Source of the DNA: Planctomycetia bacterium
GTDB taxonomy: Bacteria; Planctomycetota; Planctomycetia; Pirellulales; UBA7805
Assembly (NCBI GenBank): GCA_021413585.1
Contig: JAIOQB010000356.1
Location: forward strand, 1-53,516
Length of the DNA stretch: 53,516 bases
Direction: 5' to 3'
Both the position numbers and the translations under genes were made by a program. Below, piece by piece: positions 41,077 to 50,440 of the stretch (position 1 is the stretch's first letter; every line of letters begins with the position of its first letter). The notes beneath the pieces were generated by a model. The model was not told where the DNA came from. It did no database searches and saw only the letters and a list, made by a program, of their open reading frames with translations.

Positions 41077-41618
41077 TTCTGCGCCTCCCGCTCGCGGGCG
41101 AGGCTCTGCTGGGCGCACCGCCGCACCTGGTCGCGATAGCGGCCCAGGGCTTTGTACACCGCTGGCTCCGCCGATTGCACTTCGCGGGCGATCTCTGCCA
41201 CGCTGCTGCCACGCTCGTAGCGGAGCGAGAACATCTGCCGTGCCCGGTCCGTCAGGCGGCGCAGGCACTGCTCGATATATTCCAGCAGCCGCGAGGTGGG
41301 CTGCGGTTCGCGGCGGTCGAACTCGCCGCGGATGGCTTCGATGGTTTCCAGTGAGAACGGAATCGGGCGGCGGTGGGCCTGGCGGCGGAAATGATCGATC
41401 TCATGGACCGCCACACCCCGTGCCCAAGCGCCAAAGCGGCGCGACGGATCGTATTGGTCGAATTTCTTCCACAGAATGGTGGCGATTTCCTGGCAGACGT
41501 CGTCCACGTCATTCGGGTCGGCTAGCAGCGCCCGAACGAACGCGCGGATCTCCCCTTGATGGGCCATGAACAACCGGAGAAAGTCGGCTTGATCGGGCAT
41601 GGGGGAGATGGCTTTCAT
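41073..41618 (-). CDS. ECF RNA polymerase sigma factor (module 2)
   Basis: A 181-residue ECF sigma factor. Region 2: IRAFVRALLADPNDVDDVCQ then EIATILWKKFDQYDPSRRFG, AWARGVAVHEIDHFRRQA. Region 4: RARQMFSLRYERGSSVAEIA then REVQSAEPAVYKALGRYRDQ. Start 41618 (MKAISPMPDQ) or 41600. First gene of module 2. Sequence differs clearly from the module 1 factor, so promoter choice may differ. Confidence 0.92.
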   Translation of the reverse strand: MKAISPMPDQADFLRLFMAHQGEIRAFVRALLADPNDVDDVCQEIATILWKKFDQYDPSRRFGAWARGVAVHEIDHFRRQAHRRPIPFSLETIEAIRGEFDRREPQPTSRLLEYIEQCLRRLTDRARQMFSLRYERGSSVAEIAREVQSAEPAVYKALGRYRDQVRRCAQQSLAREREAQK

Positions 41619-42430
41619 TAGCGTACACTTGGCGAACAGAGTTGAAACTATCTGACTTTACAACTTCTCAATGCACCATCTCGACGCCGGGCCGTCCATT
41701 TTGGACATTGAAAATCTGAAGAATTTCGCCGATTGGCGTAGGAGCGAGCGTAAAATACTTCCCGTTAAAGAGTTATCGCCGGTGGACGGCCCTCGCGAAT
41801 ATCGCCGGTCGCCGCCCGGCCTCAGCGCAAAAGCACGGCCGCATTGTGACCAACAGTTGCTGGTGGCCCCAGGTGTAGACGAGAGGGCCAAACTAGTGAT
41901 CCACTTGATGGTTTGATGGTGTGCCGGTGCTTCTCAGCCGATGGCAGAAACCGTTCGTTTGCCGGAACTCCGCAACAACTTACCTCTGGACGGGTTGTTG
42001 GGACTGGCGTTGCCTCAGTTGGGGCTCCTCCCCGAAACGGTCGTTCAGGTCGCCGCAAATGGGTGGTTTTCTGCCGTGTGTCAACAAACGGTTGAGTTGA
42101 TGAGAAATCGAGATGCAAACGGCGGGCCTCCAGAATAATTTCGGCCTGCGGCCATAACACTGATAGGCGCCGAGAGGCTTGGAAGTCATGCTCAAGCGGC
42201 CTATGGCACCCCACGCCCAACAACTGTTTTCAAAATATACATATGTGCTCGGGCGTTCGGGTGGACCGCACGGAGGATGATTTGCAAACTTGATAGCGTG
42301 GAACTCAGGTCTACCTCTGGCTTCGCACGAGTCGCCAAAACGTGATAGAATCCACCCGAAAGGTGGATGGGGACTAGCCTATGGGCAGTTCGCTTCAACT
42401 ATCGCTGATTTTTTCATCCTGAGTGCGGCC
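41619..42430. other. Long intergenic region upstream of module 2 sigma gene
   Basis: About 810 bp between the divergent sigma gene and the lipoprotein gene at 42431. It contains repeat copy B (41950-42103). Short frames here have no ribosome sites or family features. Promoters for both sides must lie within. Confidence 0.5.
41950..42103. repeat. Upstream repeat, copy B (154 bp)
   Basis: Pairs with copy A at 38120-38272, same orientation, about 330 bp upstream of the module 2 sigma start. Matching blocks: ACCGTTCGTTTGC, GCAACAAC, GACG-x2-TTGTTGGGA, CCCGAAACGG, CGTTCAG, AAACGGTTGAG. Confidence 0.7.
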
Positions 42431-44272
42431 ATGAAGAATTTCTTAGTCGCAATCGTTCTGGCAATGCTCGTGTTTAGCGGATGCGCGAAGAAGGAAGGGA
42501 ATCCCGGTAACGCGCCTCCGGCCCAGCAACCAGCGATTGCGCCTGCCAAACAGTCTCAGTCTTCGCCAAAAAGCTCGACGGCGCCAGTCGCGGCGGCGGC
42601 CAAACCCCGGCAACAAAATCTAGTTCCCGATACAGTACGCCGAGACCTAGCCAGCGCTGACCTGGAAGTTCGAAAAAAGGCGCTGGCCATGCTGATTGAC
42701 AACTCCAGCCGCACCGAAAACGAGTCCCGAGTCTTTGAGGCCATGCGATGGTTGTCTAGTCAGCCTGACATGAACGTCCCGGTGTTTACTGAGGTTGCGG
42801 GCGAATTGGGCAGTAAAGGCTTTCTGCCCGTGGTGATCGACGCGTTTCTCGACGGGGAGGGAAATTGGCAGAACCGAACGAGGGCAAACGCTGGGCTGCT
42901 TGGGCTGTTGGTTACCTACAATCCGGATGAATGCCGGCGGAAAATTGCCGACGCCATAATCTCCGGGACGGGGCAAAAGCGAGGCAATGCGCTGTCTTTG
43001 TCGTCGTTTGCGCTGACAACCGGTTCGTCCAAAAGCCGTCGCGATTTTGGTTTGGCGATGGTCAAGGTGATTGAACAAGGGCCGGCTGGTAAAGTCGATG
43101 CGCTGGCCCAGCATTTGCGTGAAAACAATTGGACGACTCTCAAAGGCGCCGACGGGATAACACGATGGCTGACCCCGCCGAAGCGGCGTAAAACCCTGGG
43201 CCCAATGACCCCAGCTGAACTTCAATTAATCAGCAACGACGTGAAATCTCCCAGCCAGGACGTGCAGCGTGCCGCGATTGAAAAATTGGTGCTGATGGCC
43301 AATACGAGTCATGTCGAGGCGATACCGCTGTTGACCAATTTGCTCACGTTGGCTGACAACCCCTTCGCATGCGAAAACGCCAGGGAAGCACTTTCCACGT
43401 TGGCCACGCGCGGATTTGCCACAGAGGTGGCTCGAGAGATGCTGAAAGTTGCCCCCCGGGTTCCCTATGAACAACATCGCTACGTTCATCAGGCGATGTA
43501 CACCGCGGCGCTGCGCGGCGATCGAGTTGAAATCCTTGACGAAGTCCTGCTGCCCGCATTGGCCGATACCCAGGCAGACGTCAATCAGCTTTCGCTGTTG
43601 GGCATCGTCGAAATCGGCAAGGAGGAAGACGACCGGTTCTGGATCATCGGAGAGTTGAGCAAAGTGCTTTCCACGGGCAGCCCAATGGCGCGGCAAAACG
43701 CCGCCAATGCCCTGATGCAGTTAGGGGTCGACAAGTTACCCGACAATGTCACGCGCACGGCGCGCGCCGGCAACACGGGCCCTCTGGCGGTTCACCTGCT
43801 TCAAATCGGCGAGTTGCCCACATTCCTGGTGGGTTTCGGCGCCACGACTTGGGGACCCGGCCAGGGTGAATACCTGACTTCCCTGGAGCCGATTTATCGA
43901 GGTGGAAAACCGGGCGAACATCCCACGGGCAGTTCCGGATTTTTCCCCGCGGACCCCGTGATCATTGAGGCCAAAGAGGGGTACGCGGTCGGTGCGCTTG
44001 TCGTGATGAGCGACATCGTGGTTCGCGGGTTTCGTATCACGTTCATGCGAATCGTAGACGACAATCACCTGGACCCCAAGGACTCCTACCAAAGCCCTTG
44101 GATCGGGACGCGCATCCACGGCCAGGAGCAAATCCTCGGCGGCGATGGGCGGCCTGTGATTGGCTTTTATTCGGATTCCGACCGGCAAACCCTGATGTTG
44201 TGGTCTTTCGGCTTGATCCAGGCCAAGGCTTCGAGTCGGGCTAAGGTTTCCGCGCCGTCCGATCGGCAATAG
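42431..44272 (+). CDS. HEAT-like lipoprotein
   Basis: A 613-residue lipoprotein: MKNFLVAIVLAMLVFSGC with lipobox FSGC, then a Pro/Ala/Gln linker, then helical HEAT-type repeats (RRDLASADLEVRKKALAMLI; DVKSPSQDVQRAAIEKLVLM). The last 150 residues are a beta-rich domain with EAKEGYAVGALVVMSDIVVR, GFRITFMRIV and GGDGRPVIGFYSDSDRQ, a pattern recalling jacalin-like lectin domains in planctomycete proteins. Its 3' end overlaps the convergent gene at 44241 by 32 bp. Function unknown. Confidence 0.78.
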   Translation: MKNFLVAIVLAMLVFSGCAKKEGNPGNAPPAQQPAIAPAKQSQSSPKSSTAPVAAAAKPRQQNLVPDTVRRDLASADLEVRKKALAMLIDNSSRTENESRVFEAMRWLSSQPDMNVPVFTEVAGELGSKGFLPVVIDAFLDGEGNWQNRTRANAGLLGLLVTYNPDECRRKIADAIISGTGQKRGNALSLSSFALTTGSSKSRRDFGLAMVKVIEQGPAGKVDALAQHLRENNWTTLKGADGITRWLTPPKRRKTLGPMTPAELQLISNDVKSPSQDVQRAAIEKLVLMANTSHVEAIPLLTNLLTLADNPFACENAREALSTLATRGFATEVAREMLKVAPRVPYEQHRYVHQAMYTAALRGDRVEILDEVLLPALADTQADVNQLSLLGIVEIGKEEDDRFWIIGELSKVLSTGSPMARQNAANALMQLGVDKLPDNVTRTARAGNTGPLAVHLLQIGELPTFLVGFGATTWGPGQGEYLTSLEPIYRGGKPGEHPTGSSGFFPADPVIIEAKEGYAVGALVVMSDIVVRGFRITFMRIVDDNHLDPKDSYQSPWIGTRIHGQEQILGGDGRPVIGFYSDSDRQTLMLWSFGLIQAKASSRAKVSAPSDRQ

Positions 44273-47200
44273 GCGATTGCAATTCTTTTGCATATTTTTC
44301 CGGGCCGATGCCCAACTGTAGCAACTCGGCACCGGCGAGCGTGCGCAAAGTGTCCTCAATCAGCGGACTCTCCATGCAGCGCAACCAGGATTTGACGGCG
44401 TCGTCGCGATTTCCTCGCAACATCAGATACTTGCCCACGAAATAGTCGTGCCAGGTTTGCGTCTGCCGGAAGTCGTCGGCGTCGGCGGGCGGCCTCAGCG
44501 CATCGAAGTCGGCAAGTCGAGCGGGGCGATTGTTTTCCCAGCCATCTTGCAGGGCGTTCGCCAGCGGAAGCAGTTTCATGTTTTGCTCGGCACCTCCCTG
44601 GATCAGCGCGGTTTGCGTCAAAACTCTGCGGCGCGTCGCGACATCCCCTGCCTGTTGTGCGACCAGAGCGTGCCAAATAGCATTGAAGGGCAACACATTG
44701 GCGTCTTTGAAATTTGCCAAAAACAAATTGAGTTTGCCGGTGATCTGATAGTAGACAGGAAACTCGTTTTGCGGCGACGATTGATTGTCCCGCATATAAG
44801 CCTCCATGAGTTCCGTCGCCTGTTTCTTGTTGCCTTTGCCGGTGCGCACGCAAAACATCCACCAATTGGCTCTGCTGTTTTCGTAGCGCTCTGCGTTAGC
44901 TTGTTGCAACTCATCGGCCTTGTCCCATTCCTGCAACGCCTCATAGCAGTTGGCTAATGTTGTAAGGCCTCGCGACCAGTACGAACTCGCCGACGCCATC
45001 GCGTAGGGCAGCGCTTTCTTCCATTGCCGCCGCGCCATGTAACGCTGTGCAATCGTGTCATTGACGTTTGAATGCTGCAGTCCATAGTCCGGCAGGGATA
45101 ACATGGCCTTCATGGCGCCAAGCCATTTGTCCTCGTCTCCTTGCTTGTCGTAAATGAAGGCCAATAAGGTGTACATATCCTGGTCGCGCATGGACTGGGG
45201 AATCCGTTGCAAGCATCGTTCGGCGTCTGGCAGCCGATCCGCGATGCAATACTGTCGGCTCATGGCCATCAGCACGTGCGGATGCGCCAAGTCCTCTCGC
45301 TCCCATTGATCAGCGTGGAGTCTGGCTTCGTTCCAATCGTCGTCGATCAGTTGTTTGCGCGCCCAGGGATTGCGCGGACTGGATTGCACCAGTTCGTCCA
45401 CCAGGACGCGCCGCATGGCGCGCTGTTGGGGCTGGTCATACACGACGGTCAATCCGATCAGCGTGTTGGGCACCAGATCGCGATTGGTCGTGAACTGACG
45501 CGTAACGATGTCGGCGCGGTAAGGATCCACCGTGCGGATCGCCGAGGCCAACAATTGCCCTGCAACCAGCATATCACGGGCACCTACGCCAGATAGACTT
45601 TTCGCCGCTTTGTTCTGCTTCAGCGGGTCATTGGAGTGCCAGAGGATATAATCCTGAAACCGGTGCCCCTCGTACAACGGCTTGCTCTGCTCTAAAAAAT
45701 CGTCTGCCGGCACGCCCAAGGCATCGCGCAGAAACTTCGCGCGCTGCAAGGCTTGAATGAAGCCCAATTCTCGCATGAGCAGCCCCAGCGTCGGCCATGA
45801 CATCTCGGCGACGTCACCGTTCAAGTCGTCGTTCGACTGGGACAATCCCTCGATCAATTCACGACGCTGCTTGAAGTCGGTCGTAGCGGCCACTCGCTGC
45901 TCGGGGCGATAATCTTGAACCAGCCGGGCCACGGAGGCGGGGACGTGTGGAACGTCCTTCATTCGCTCGTAAAAATCTGCCGTGGCGGACGAAAGCCCCG
46001 CCACGGTCATCACGTGACCGAGACGCACTCCCGCACAATTGGTTACGGCGGACTGCACGTAGTAATTGGCAGGCATGACCTTCAGGGCCTTTAAGCCCCA
46101 GTCGATGACTAGCTTGAACGTCCCCGTGTTTCCAAGCTCCTCCCACAGCATCAAATAGGCGAACTCTGTCCGTGGCGCATCGTGCATGTCCTGCGGCATC
46201 GACGAGGATTGGCAAAGGTTCGTCACTGGCTGAACCCAATCGGGCACCTCCTTCGGGGCCTTCACCGCCGCGCGCTGCAAGTCCTCCAATGCGGCGGCAT
46301 GCAAGCCTGTCACACCCAGTGCGTAGGCCCGCGCGAGCAACGAAAACGCGTCTTCCTTCCGCTGTCGAACCAAACGCTGTGCATAGAGCAAGGCTCGCGC
46401 TTTGAAGACGTCGTGAGCCGGTTGCCAATAATATTCCGTGAGTTTTCCCAGATTGGTGTAGCCTTGCACCAAGGCGAAGAGGAGGTGCGGCGAGTCTCCT
46501 TCACTTTCCAGGAGTTCATGCAGTCGTCGGACCGCAAAAAACTGGGACATGAAGTGCATCTGGGTCAGCAGCTTGGCGATGTCGGGCGGCACCGGAGCGT
46601 TTGATTCAGGGCGCCGATCGCGCGGTTTGCAGCCTTGTGACAGAAAAAACGTACGGAACTCGTTCTGCGAAGCAAGTTCCATTTTTTCCGTGAGCCTCAC
46701 ATAGTCGAATGGCCTGGGCGTTTCCACGGGGAAAGACTTGAGCAGTTCCCGCTTGTAACGCTCCCCAACCAGAATCTCGATTGAGGACGGCGAGCCGGGA
46801 ACCGTGATCACCTCGAGTGAAATGGTTCCTTTTCCTTTGGGGGCGTGCTGCGCCAGCACCGCGTCGCGCGTGACCAAGTTGAGATCGCGGGCGGCCAGGA
46901 GCACGGCTTGCCGGACGATTTCACGACCCAGCAAGGTTTGCCTAATGGTTTGGCCATCCCAAAAACCCCATGCCGTCGGGTCAGCCAGATAGACAGCACG
47001 CCGCTCCACGGGCGGTCCTGTGGCTCCCTTCTTCGTTTGATCGCCGCTATTTTCTCGGGCTTCGCTGGGGCCCTTTTCGGCCTCCTTGTCCCGAGGTGGC
47101 TGGTTGTCCGGGCGTGCGACCTTTTCCAGGGGTGGCGACCCATCACCTTGAGATTTCACAAACTCCTGGTCTTGGCGACTTAGCTTGCCGAGCGGAACAG

Positions 47201-47402
47201 CGATGACCGTGCCGTCCAGCTTTTTCAACTTCACCAGACCATCTTTAGTCTCGACGAAGTCGGCCTCGGTATGAGAACTCCCAGACGCGTTTGTCCAAGT
47301 TCTGGCACTTGCGGGTGCGATAAACAGCACCAGCGAAACGAAACCCCAAATTGGGGAACCAATGATTACCGTCTGGGCGACTCGACGCTTTGTATTGAAC
47401 AT
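44241..47402 (-). CDS. SHD1-domain exported TPR-like protein
   Basis: A 1053-residue protein. Signal segment VIIGSPIWGFVSLVLFIAPA then SA; an SHD1 (SLA1 homology 1) domain at about residues 33-90: RTWTNASGSSHTEADFVETK then DGLVKLKKLDGTVIAVPLGK and LSRQDQEFVKS. After a charged linker comes a long helical region with TPR-like units (LLFALVQGYTNLGKLTEYYW; QRYMARRQWKKALPYAMASA; LTTLANCYEALQEWDKADEL). SHD1 proteins are numerous in planctomycetes; they are presumed to bind envelope or stalk components. 86 bp after the second SHD1 gene, so probably co-transcribed. Confidence 0.82.
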   Translation of the reverse strand: MFNTKRRVAQTVIIGSPIWGFVSLVLFIAPASARTWTNASGSSHTEADFVETKDGLVKLKKLDGTVIAVPLGKLSRQDQEFVKSQGDGSPPLEKVARPDNQPPRDKEAEKGPSEARENSGDQTKKGATGPPVERRAVYLADPTAWGFWDGQTIRQTLLGREIVRQAVLLAARDLNLVTRDAVLAQHAPKGKGTISLEVITVPGSPSSIEILVGERYKRELLKSFPVETPRPFDYVRLTEKMELASQNEFRTFFLSQGCKPRDRRPESNAPVPPDIAKLLTQMHFMSQFFAVRRLHELLESEGDSPHLLFALVQGYTNLGKLTEYYWQPAHDVFKARALLYAQRLVRQRKEDAFSLLARAYALGVTGLHAAALEDLQRAAVKAPKEVPDWVQPVTNLCQSSSMPQDMHDAPRTEFAYLMLWEELGNTGTFKLVIDWGLKALKVMPANYYVQSAVTNCAGVRLGHVMTVAGLSSATADFYERMKDVPHVPASVARLVQDYRPEQRVAATTDFKQRRELIEGLSQSNDDLNGDVAEMSWPTLGLLMRELGFIQALQRAKFLRDALGVPADDFLEQSKPLYEGHRFQDYILWHSNDPLKQNKAAKSLSGVGARDMLVAGQLLASAIRTVDPYRADIVTRQFTTNRDLVPNTLIGLTVVYDQPQQRAMRRVLVDELVQSSPRNPWARKQLIDDDWNEARLHADQWEREDLAHPHVLMAMSRQYCIADRLPDAERCLQRIPQSMRDQDMYTLLAFIYDKQGDEDKWLGAMKAMLSLPDYGLQHSNVNDTIAQRYMARRQWKKALPYAMASASSYWSRGLTTLANCYEALQEWDKADELQQANAERYENSRANWWMFCVRTGKGNKKQATELMEAYMRDNQSSPQNEFPVYYQITGKLNLFLANFKDANVLPFNAIWHALVAQQAGDVATRRRVLTQTALIQGGAEQNMKLLPLANALQDGWENNRPARLADFDALRPPADADDFRQTQTWHDYFVGKYLMLRGNRDDAVKSWLRCMESPLIEDTLRTLAGAELLQLGIGPEKYAKELQSPIADRTARKP

Positions 47403-47488
47403 AAATGAAGCTCTACCGTTTCTGCCATTTCAAAATTGGCCAGATCGACCCTGTTCACTCCGTTTCAAGTCATTTCGCGGACTGCATA

Positions 47489-49111
47489 TCAGGGTACGAT
47501 GCGTTCTCGCATGTAGTCAAATTGGCACAGGCTATAAAGCCACTTTCCATCACGGGAATAAGCCACCTGAGTGGGCTGATCAGTCCCCATCGACACCGAC
47601 AATCGCATCTGCCCAATGTAAATGCCGTCGGTTCCTGCGACCTTGGACTGCTTGACAAGCAGGTCCTGAAAGTCATGCGGCTCCGGCTGCTCCGTTTCAA
47701 AATTTCGGAAGCGAGTCGAATTCGAGGTCAGTACCATTTCGGCCCCGGACAAATTGACACTGCTCGGGGATTTCTTTGTCACGTTAGCGGGGGACTGGAC
47801 TATTTCCGGGGCGTCTGTGGCATGCACCAGGATCGGCGGCAGGACAATCACGCCGTCGTCCGAACCTGACCACTGCAAGCGGGTCTCAAACCTCTGGCGG
47901 GTCGGGGAATCGGGAGTCGCCACCGTCAATTGACCTTTGAACTGCAGGGCTGGTCCCAATGCCGGCTCATGCGGCTTCAATGGCACTACCGCGTCGGGCG
48001 GAAGCGGTTTGAAAGGTTCCGGGAACCGCTGCATTACGGCATCGTAATCGCCATGCGGCAGGAAATGAATTGCCAGTTGCGGCGACTTCAACGACTGATG
48101 GCCGGGATCGCTCACGTATACCGTAAATTCGTACGTAACCTTGCGCTGGTCGCCATCGACCACCCGGGCGGCTCCCCGAATCAGTTGCGGATCGAGAAGC
48201 ACGCCCAATTCGCTGGCTGGAATTCCTCGCACGACGTGCGAACGCTCGGACCGCTGTGGCGCACCAATCACGGCCGACCGTGTTGCGAATCTCTGCGGAT
48301 CGCCCCGCAGCGAATAACCAATGGGCTTCCCATCGCCGCGCACGATTAAGCCGCCTCCCGTGGGTGAGGATTCCGCGACTTGAAGTTCGAGCACGGCGCG
48401 ATTTCCACCGGTGCCGACGCGTGTGACGATACCCGGCACCGCCACCGCTTCGCTGCGCGGAGGAGAGTCCCCCAACCCATATTTTCGTCCCAGAACATGC
48501 GCGCTTTCAGTGACGAGAGGTTCCGCTTTGAGCAGTTCAACTGCCGGCGGCATTCCCGCGGCCGGTGCCGCCACCAGGCACGCCTGGCCGTCGAGGGCTG
48601 GCGCGAACAAAGTTCCCTCGACGGGCGCGGTCGGATCGTCTGGATTGCGATAGATTTGAACCGTGCGCCGCCCTGCCTCTTCGGGGCGAAGTTGTGCGCC
48701 GACGAGAATCGTGGCCCAGGCGTCATCTTTGTGCAGCACCAGGCCGCTAACGACGATGCGATTCCTTGCGAACTCAAAGGTGACAGCGACGAGCGACTTG
48801 GCAGCCGCCGTTTCGTTGGCTGTGCCCTGAGGCGCAGATCGCCCGCGAAGGAATTCGCGGTCTTGTTGGCTAAGCCGGACCAGGGGCACGGCAATTTCTC
48901 GCCCATCTGCCGGTCGCTTGAGAATCACCGTATCGGAGAGTACGCGCACCAACTCTCCCTGAAACTCAAAACTGCCGCTGGCATCTTTCCACAGCCGCGC
49001 CGCCGTGGGGGGCTCGGCAGCGGTTGCATCCACCGCCAGACCGCCAGCGCCACCAACCAGCAGCAACAAAGCGGAACACAATTTAAGTTGTGGAATGGCG
49101 CACCTACACAT
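47489..49111 (-). CDS. SHD1-domain exported protein
   Basis: A 540-residue protein: signal LKLCSALLLLVGGAGGLAVD ATA; SHD1 domain at about 40-90 (RLWKDASGSFEFQGELVRVL, KRPADGREIAVPLVRLSQQD, REFLRG). The rest is beta-rich without a recognised domain (SGLVLHKDDAWATILVGAQL; LRGDPQRFATRSAV); the last 60 residues include GIYIGQMRLSVSMGTDQPTQ and YSRDGKWLYSLCQ, like a WD/TolB blade. Codons GTG 49114 and ATG 49111 are both possible starts. It leads the SHD1 gene pair. Confidence 0.8.
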   Translation of the reverse strand: MCRCAIPQLKLCSALLLLVGGAGGLAVDATAAEPPTAARLWKDASGSFEFQGELVRVLSDTVILKRPADGREIAVPLVRLSQQDREFLRGRSAPQGTANETAAAKSLVAVTFEFARNRIVVSGLVLHKDDAWATILVGAQLRPEEAGRRTVQIYRNPDDPTAPVEGTLFAPALDGQACLVAAPAAGMPPAVELLKAEPLVTESAHVLGRKYGLGDSPPRSEAVAVPGIVTRVGTGGNRAVLELQVAESSPTGGGLIVRGDGKPIGYSLRGDPQRFATRSAVIGAPQRSERSHVVRGIPASELGVLLDPQLIRGAARVVDGDQRKVTYEFTVYVSDPGHQSLKSPQLAIHFLPHGDYDAVMQRFPEPFKPLPPDAVVPLKPHEPALGPALQFKGQLTVATPDSPTRQRFETRLQWSGSDDGVIVLPPILVHATDAPEIVQSPANVTKKSPSSVNLSGAEMVLTSNSTRFRNFETEQPEPHDFQDLLVKQSKVAGTDGIYIGQMRLSVSMGTDQPTQVAYSRDGKWLYSLCQFDYMRERIVP

Positions 49112-49219
49112 CACGCTTGCCCCTCTTTTTTCGGCGAGTGCCGCCTGGAAATTTGGCGTGAGGAAAGTATCAGGAGAGTATACTCCCCTGCGTTATTGGA
49201 CACAATTACTGGTGCATGT

Positions 49220-49891
49220 CTACTGGAGCAAGGCGGCCTTCAGGGCGGCCAACTCGGCCTCCACGGCGACTTCCTCGCTTGTGCGCTCGCTCGCGGCGTA
49301 GGCGGCGAAGTCGGCGTGCCCCAGCTCGATCAGTGCGTCGGCATGGGCCTCCGCCAGTTCAACTTTCTCCTTCATCCGCTCGAAGTTGTCGAAGGCGCTG
49401 TTGTCGAGCGTGCAGTCGGCCGCGCCAACCTGCCGGCATTGCGAACGCGCGTCGGCCGCCCTTTTGCGAACGACCAGGATCGCCAACTGGCGTTTCGCGT
49501 CTTCGTACTGCGATTTCATTCCCTCGACCTGACGGCGGAGGGTCTGGCTCGCAGCCTGCGCGGCCGAGAGATCATCTTTCAGCGTCGCGGTCAGACTTTC
49601 GCAGTCATGCTTACGGGCCAGGGCCTTGCGGGCGAGCTTGTCGTCTCCAACGCGTACGGCCGTTTCGGCCCGCTGCTGCCAGGTGGCAATTTCACGCTCC
49701 TGCTCGCCGACCCTGCGGGTCAGCAGCTTTTCGGTGGCCACGGCGTTGGCAGCCAGGGCGGTCCCTTCGGAGATTTCCTGTTCCATTTCGCGGACCGCCT
49801 GCTGAAGCATCTTTTGCGGATTTTCGCACCGATCCACTGCGTCGTTCACGTTGGCGGCGACGATCGTGCCCAATCGCTTGAAAACACCCAT
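49220..49891 (-). CDS. pspA: PspA/IM30-family protein
   Basis: A 223-residue coiled-coil protein of the PspA/Vipp1 (bacterial ESCRT-III) family that binds and repairs inner membrane. N-terminal amphipathic helix MGVFKRLGTIVAANVNDAVD then RCENPQKMLQQAVREMEQEI, the family signature; long coiled coil follows (LTRRVGEQEREIATWQQRAE; SQTLRRQVEGMKSQYEDAKR). A strong AGGAGG-type site precedes ATG 49891. No pspF or pspBC near. Confidence 0.9.
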   Translation of the reverse strand: MGVFKRLGTIVAANVNDAVDRCENPQKMLQQAVREMEQEISEGTALAANAVATEKLLTRRVGEQEREIATWQQRAETAVRVGDDKLARKALARKHDCESLTATLKDDLSAAQAASQTLRRQVEGMKSQYEDAKRQLAILVVRKRAADARSQCRQVGAADCTLDNSAFDNFERMKEKVELAEAHADALIELGHADFAAYAASERTSEEVAVEAELAALKAALLQ

Positions 49892-50440
49892 TGCAAATCC
49901 TCCCGTGCGTAATGGTCTGGTTCGGCGAAGCCCGCCCCCACCGGGCCGGCCGCTGCATCTACCCCATTGATGTAGCGGCGGGAGGAGTTCGGTAGAGTCA
50001 AAATACGGCAATTCACCGTTTTCCTGGCCGAGGGCATGGAATTCGAGGCCATTCCACCTTGTGAGAATCCCCTTTTTCCTCCACGCCCAGTTTCGATCGA
50101 GCGGAGGAACTGATTCTCCTTGGAATCCTTGACGCTGGGGAATCTTTGACGCTGGCCGCCATAGCCCGGCGATTCGTGGTAAAAGACGGGATGCAATGGC
50201 TGGATTCGGCCCAACAAGGCCAACAGGGCCTACCGACGCCCCTTCAAGTTCACGTCTGCACGTCGTGTCACTTGTTCACGCCCCTTTCGGTTCGAGTTCA
50301 CCGACTCGATAATCTATCAGTAAGAAGCCTCCTTCTCGATGCTCAGCAGAAACCTTGAGCAATACACTGCCAGCAACGGCCAAAATCGACAGACAACTGC
50401 CAGTGCAGAATCCACTGAACACTGCGGGGAGCAATTTCTC
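49892..50440. other. Divergent intergenic region pspA / trypsin-fold gene
   Basis: About 550 bp without a convincing gene. Short frames lack ribosome sites. It should hold promoters of both genes. The repeated GGAATC.TTGACGCTGG at about 50130-50150 (TTGGAATCCTTGACGCTGGG then GAATCTTTGACGCTGG) is a short tandem duplication. Confidence 0.45.

Noticed and set aside
48380..49912. Plus-strand frame of 510 codons
   Set aside because: Antisense to the SHD1 and pspA genes, which are well supported.
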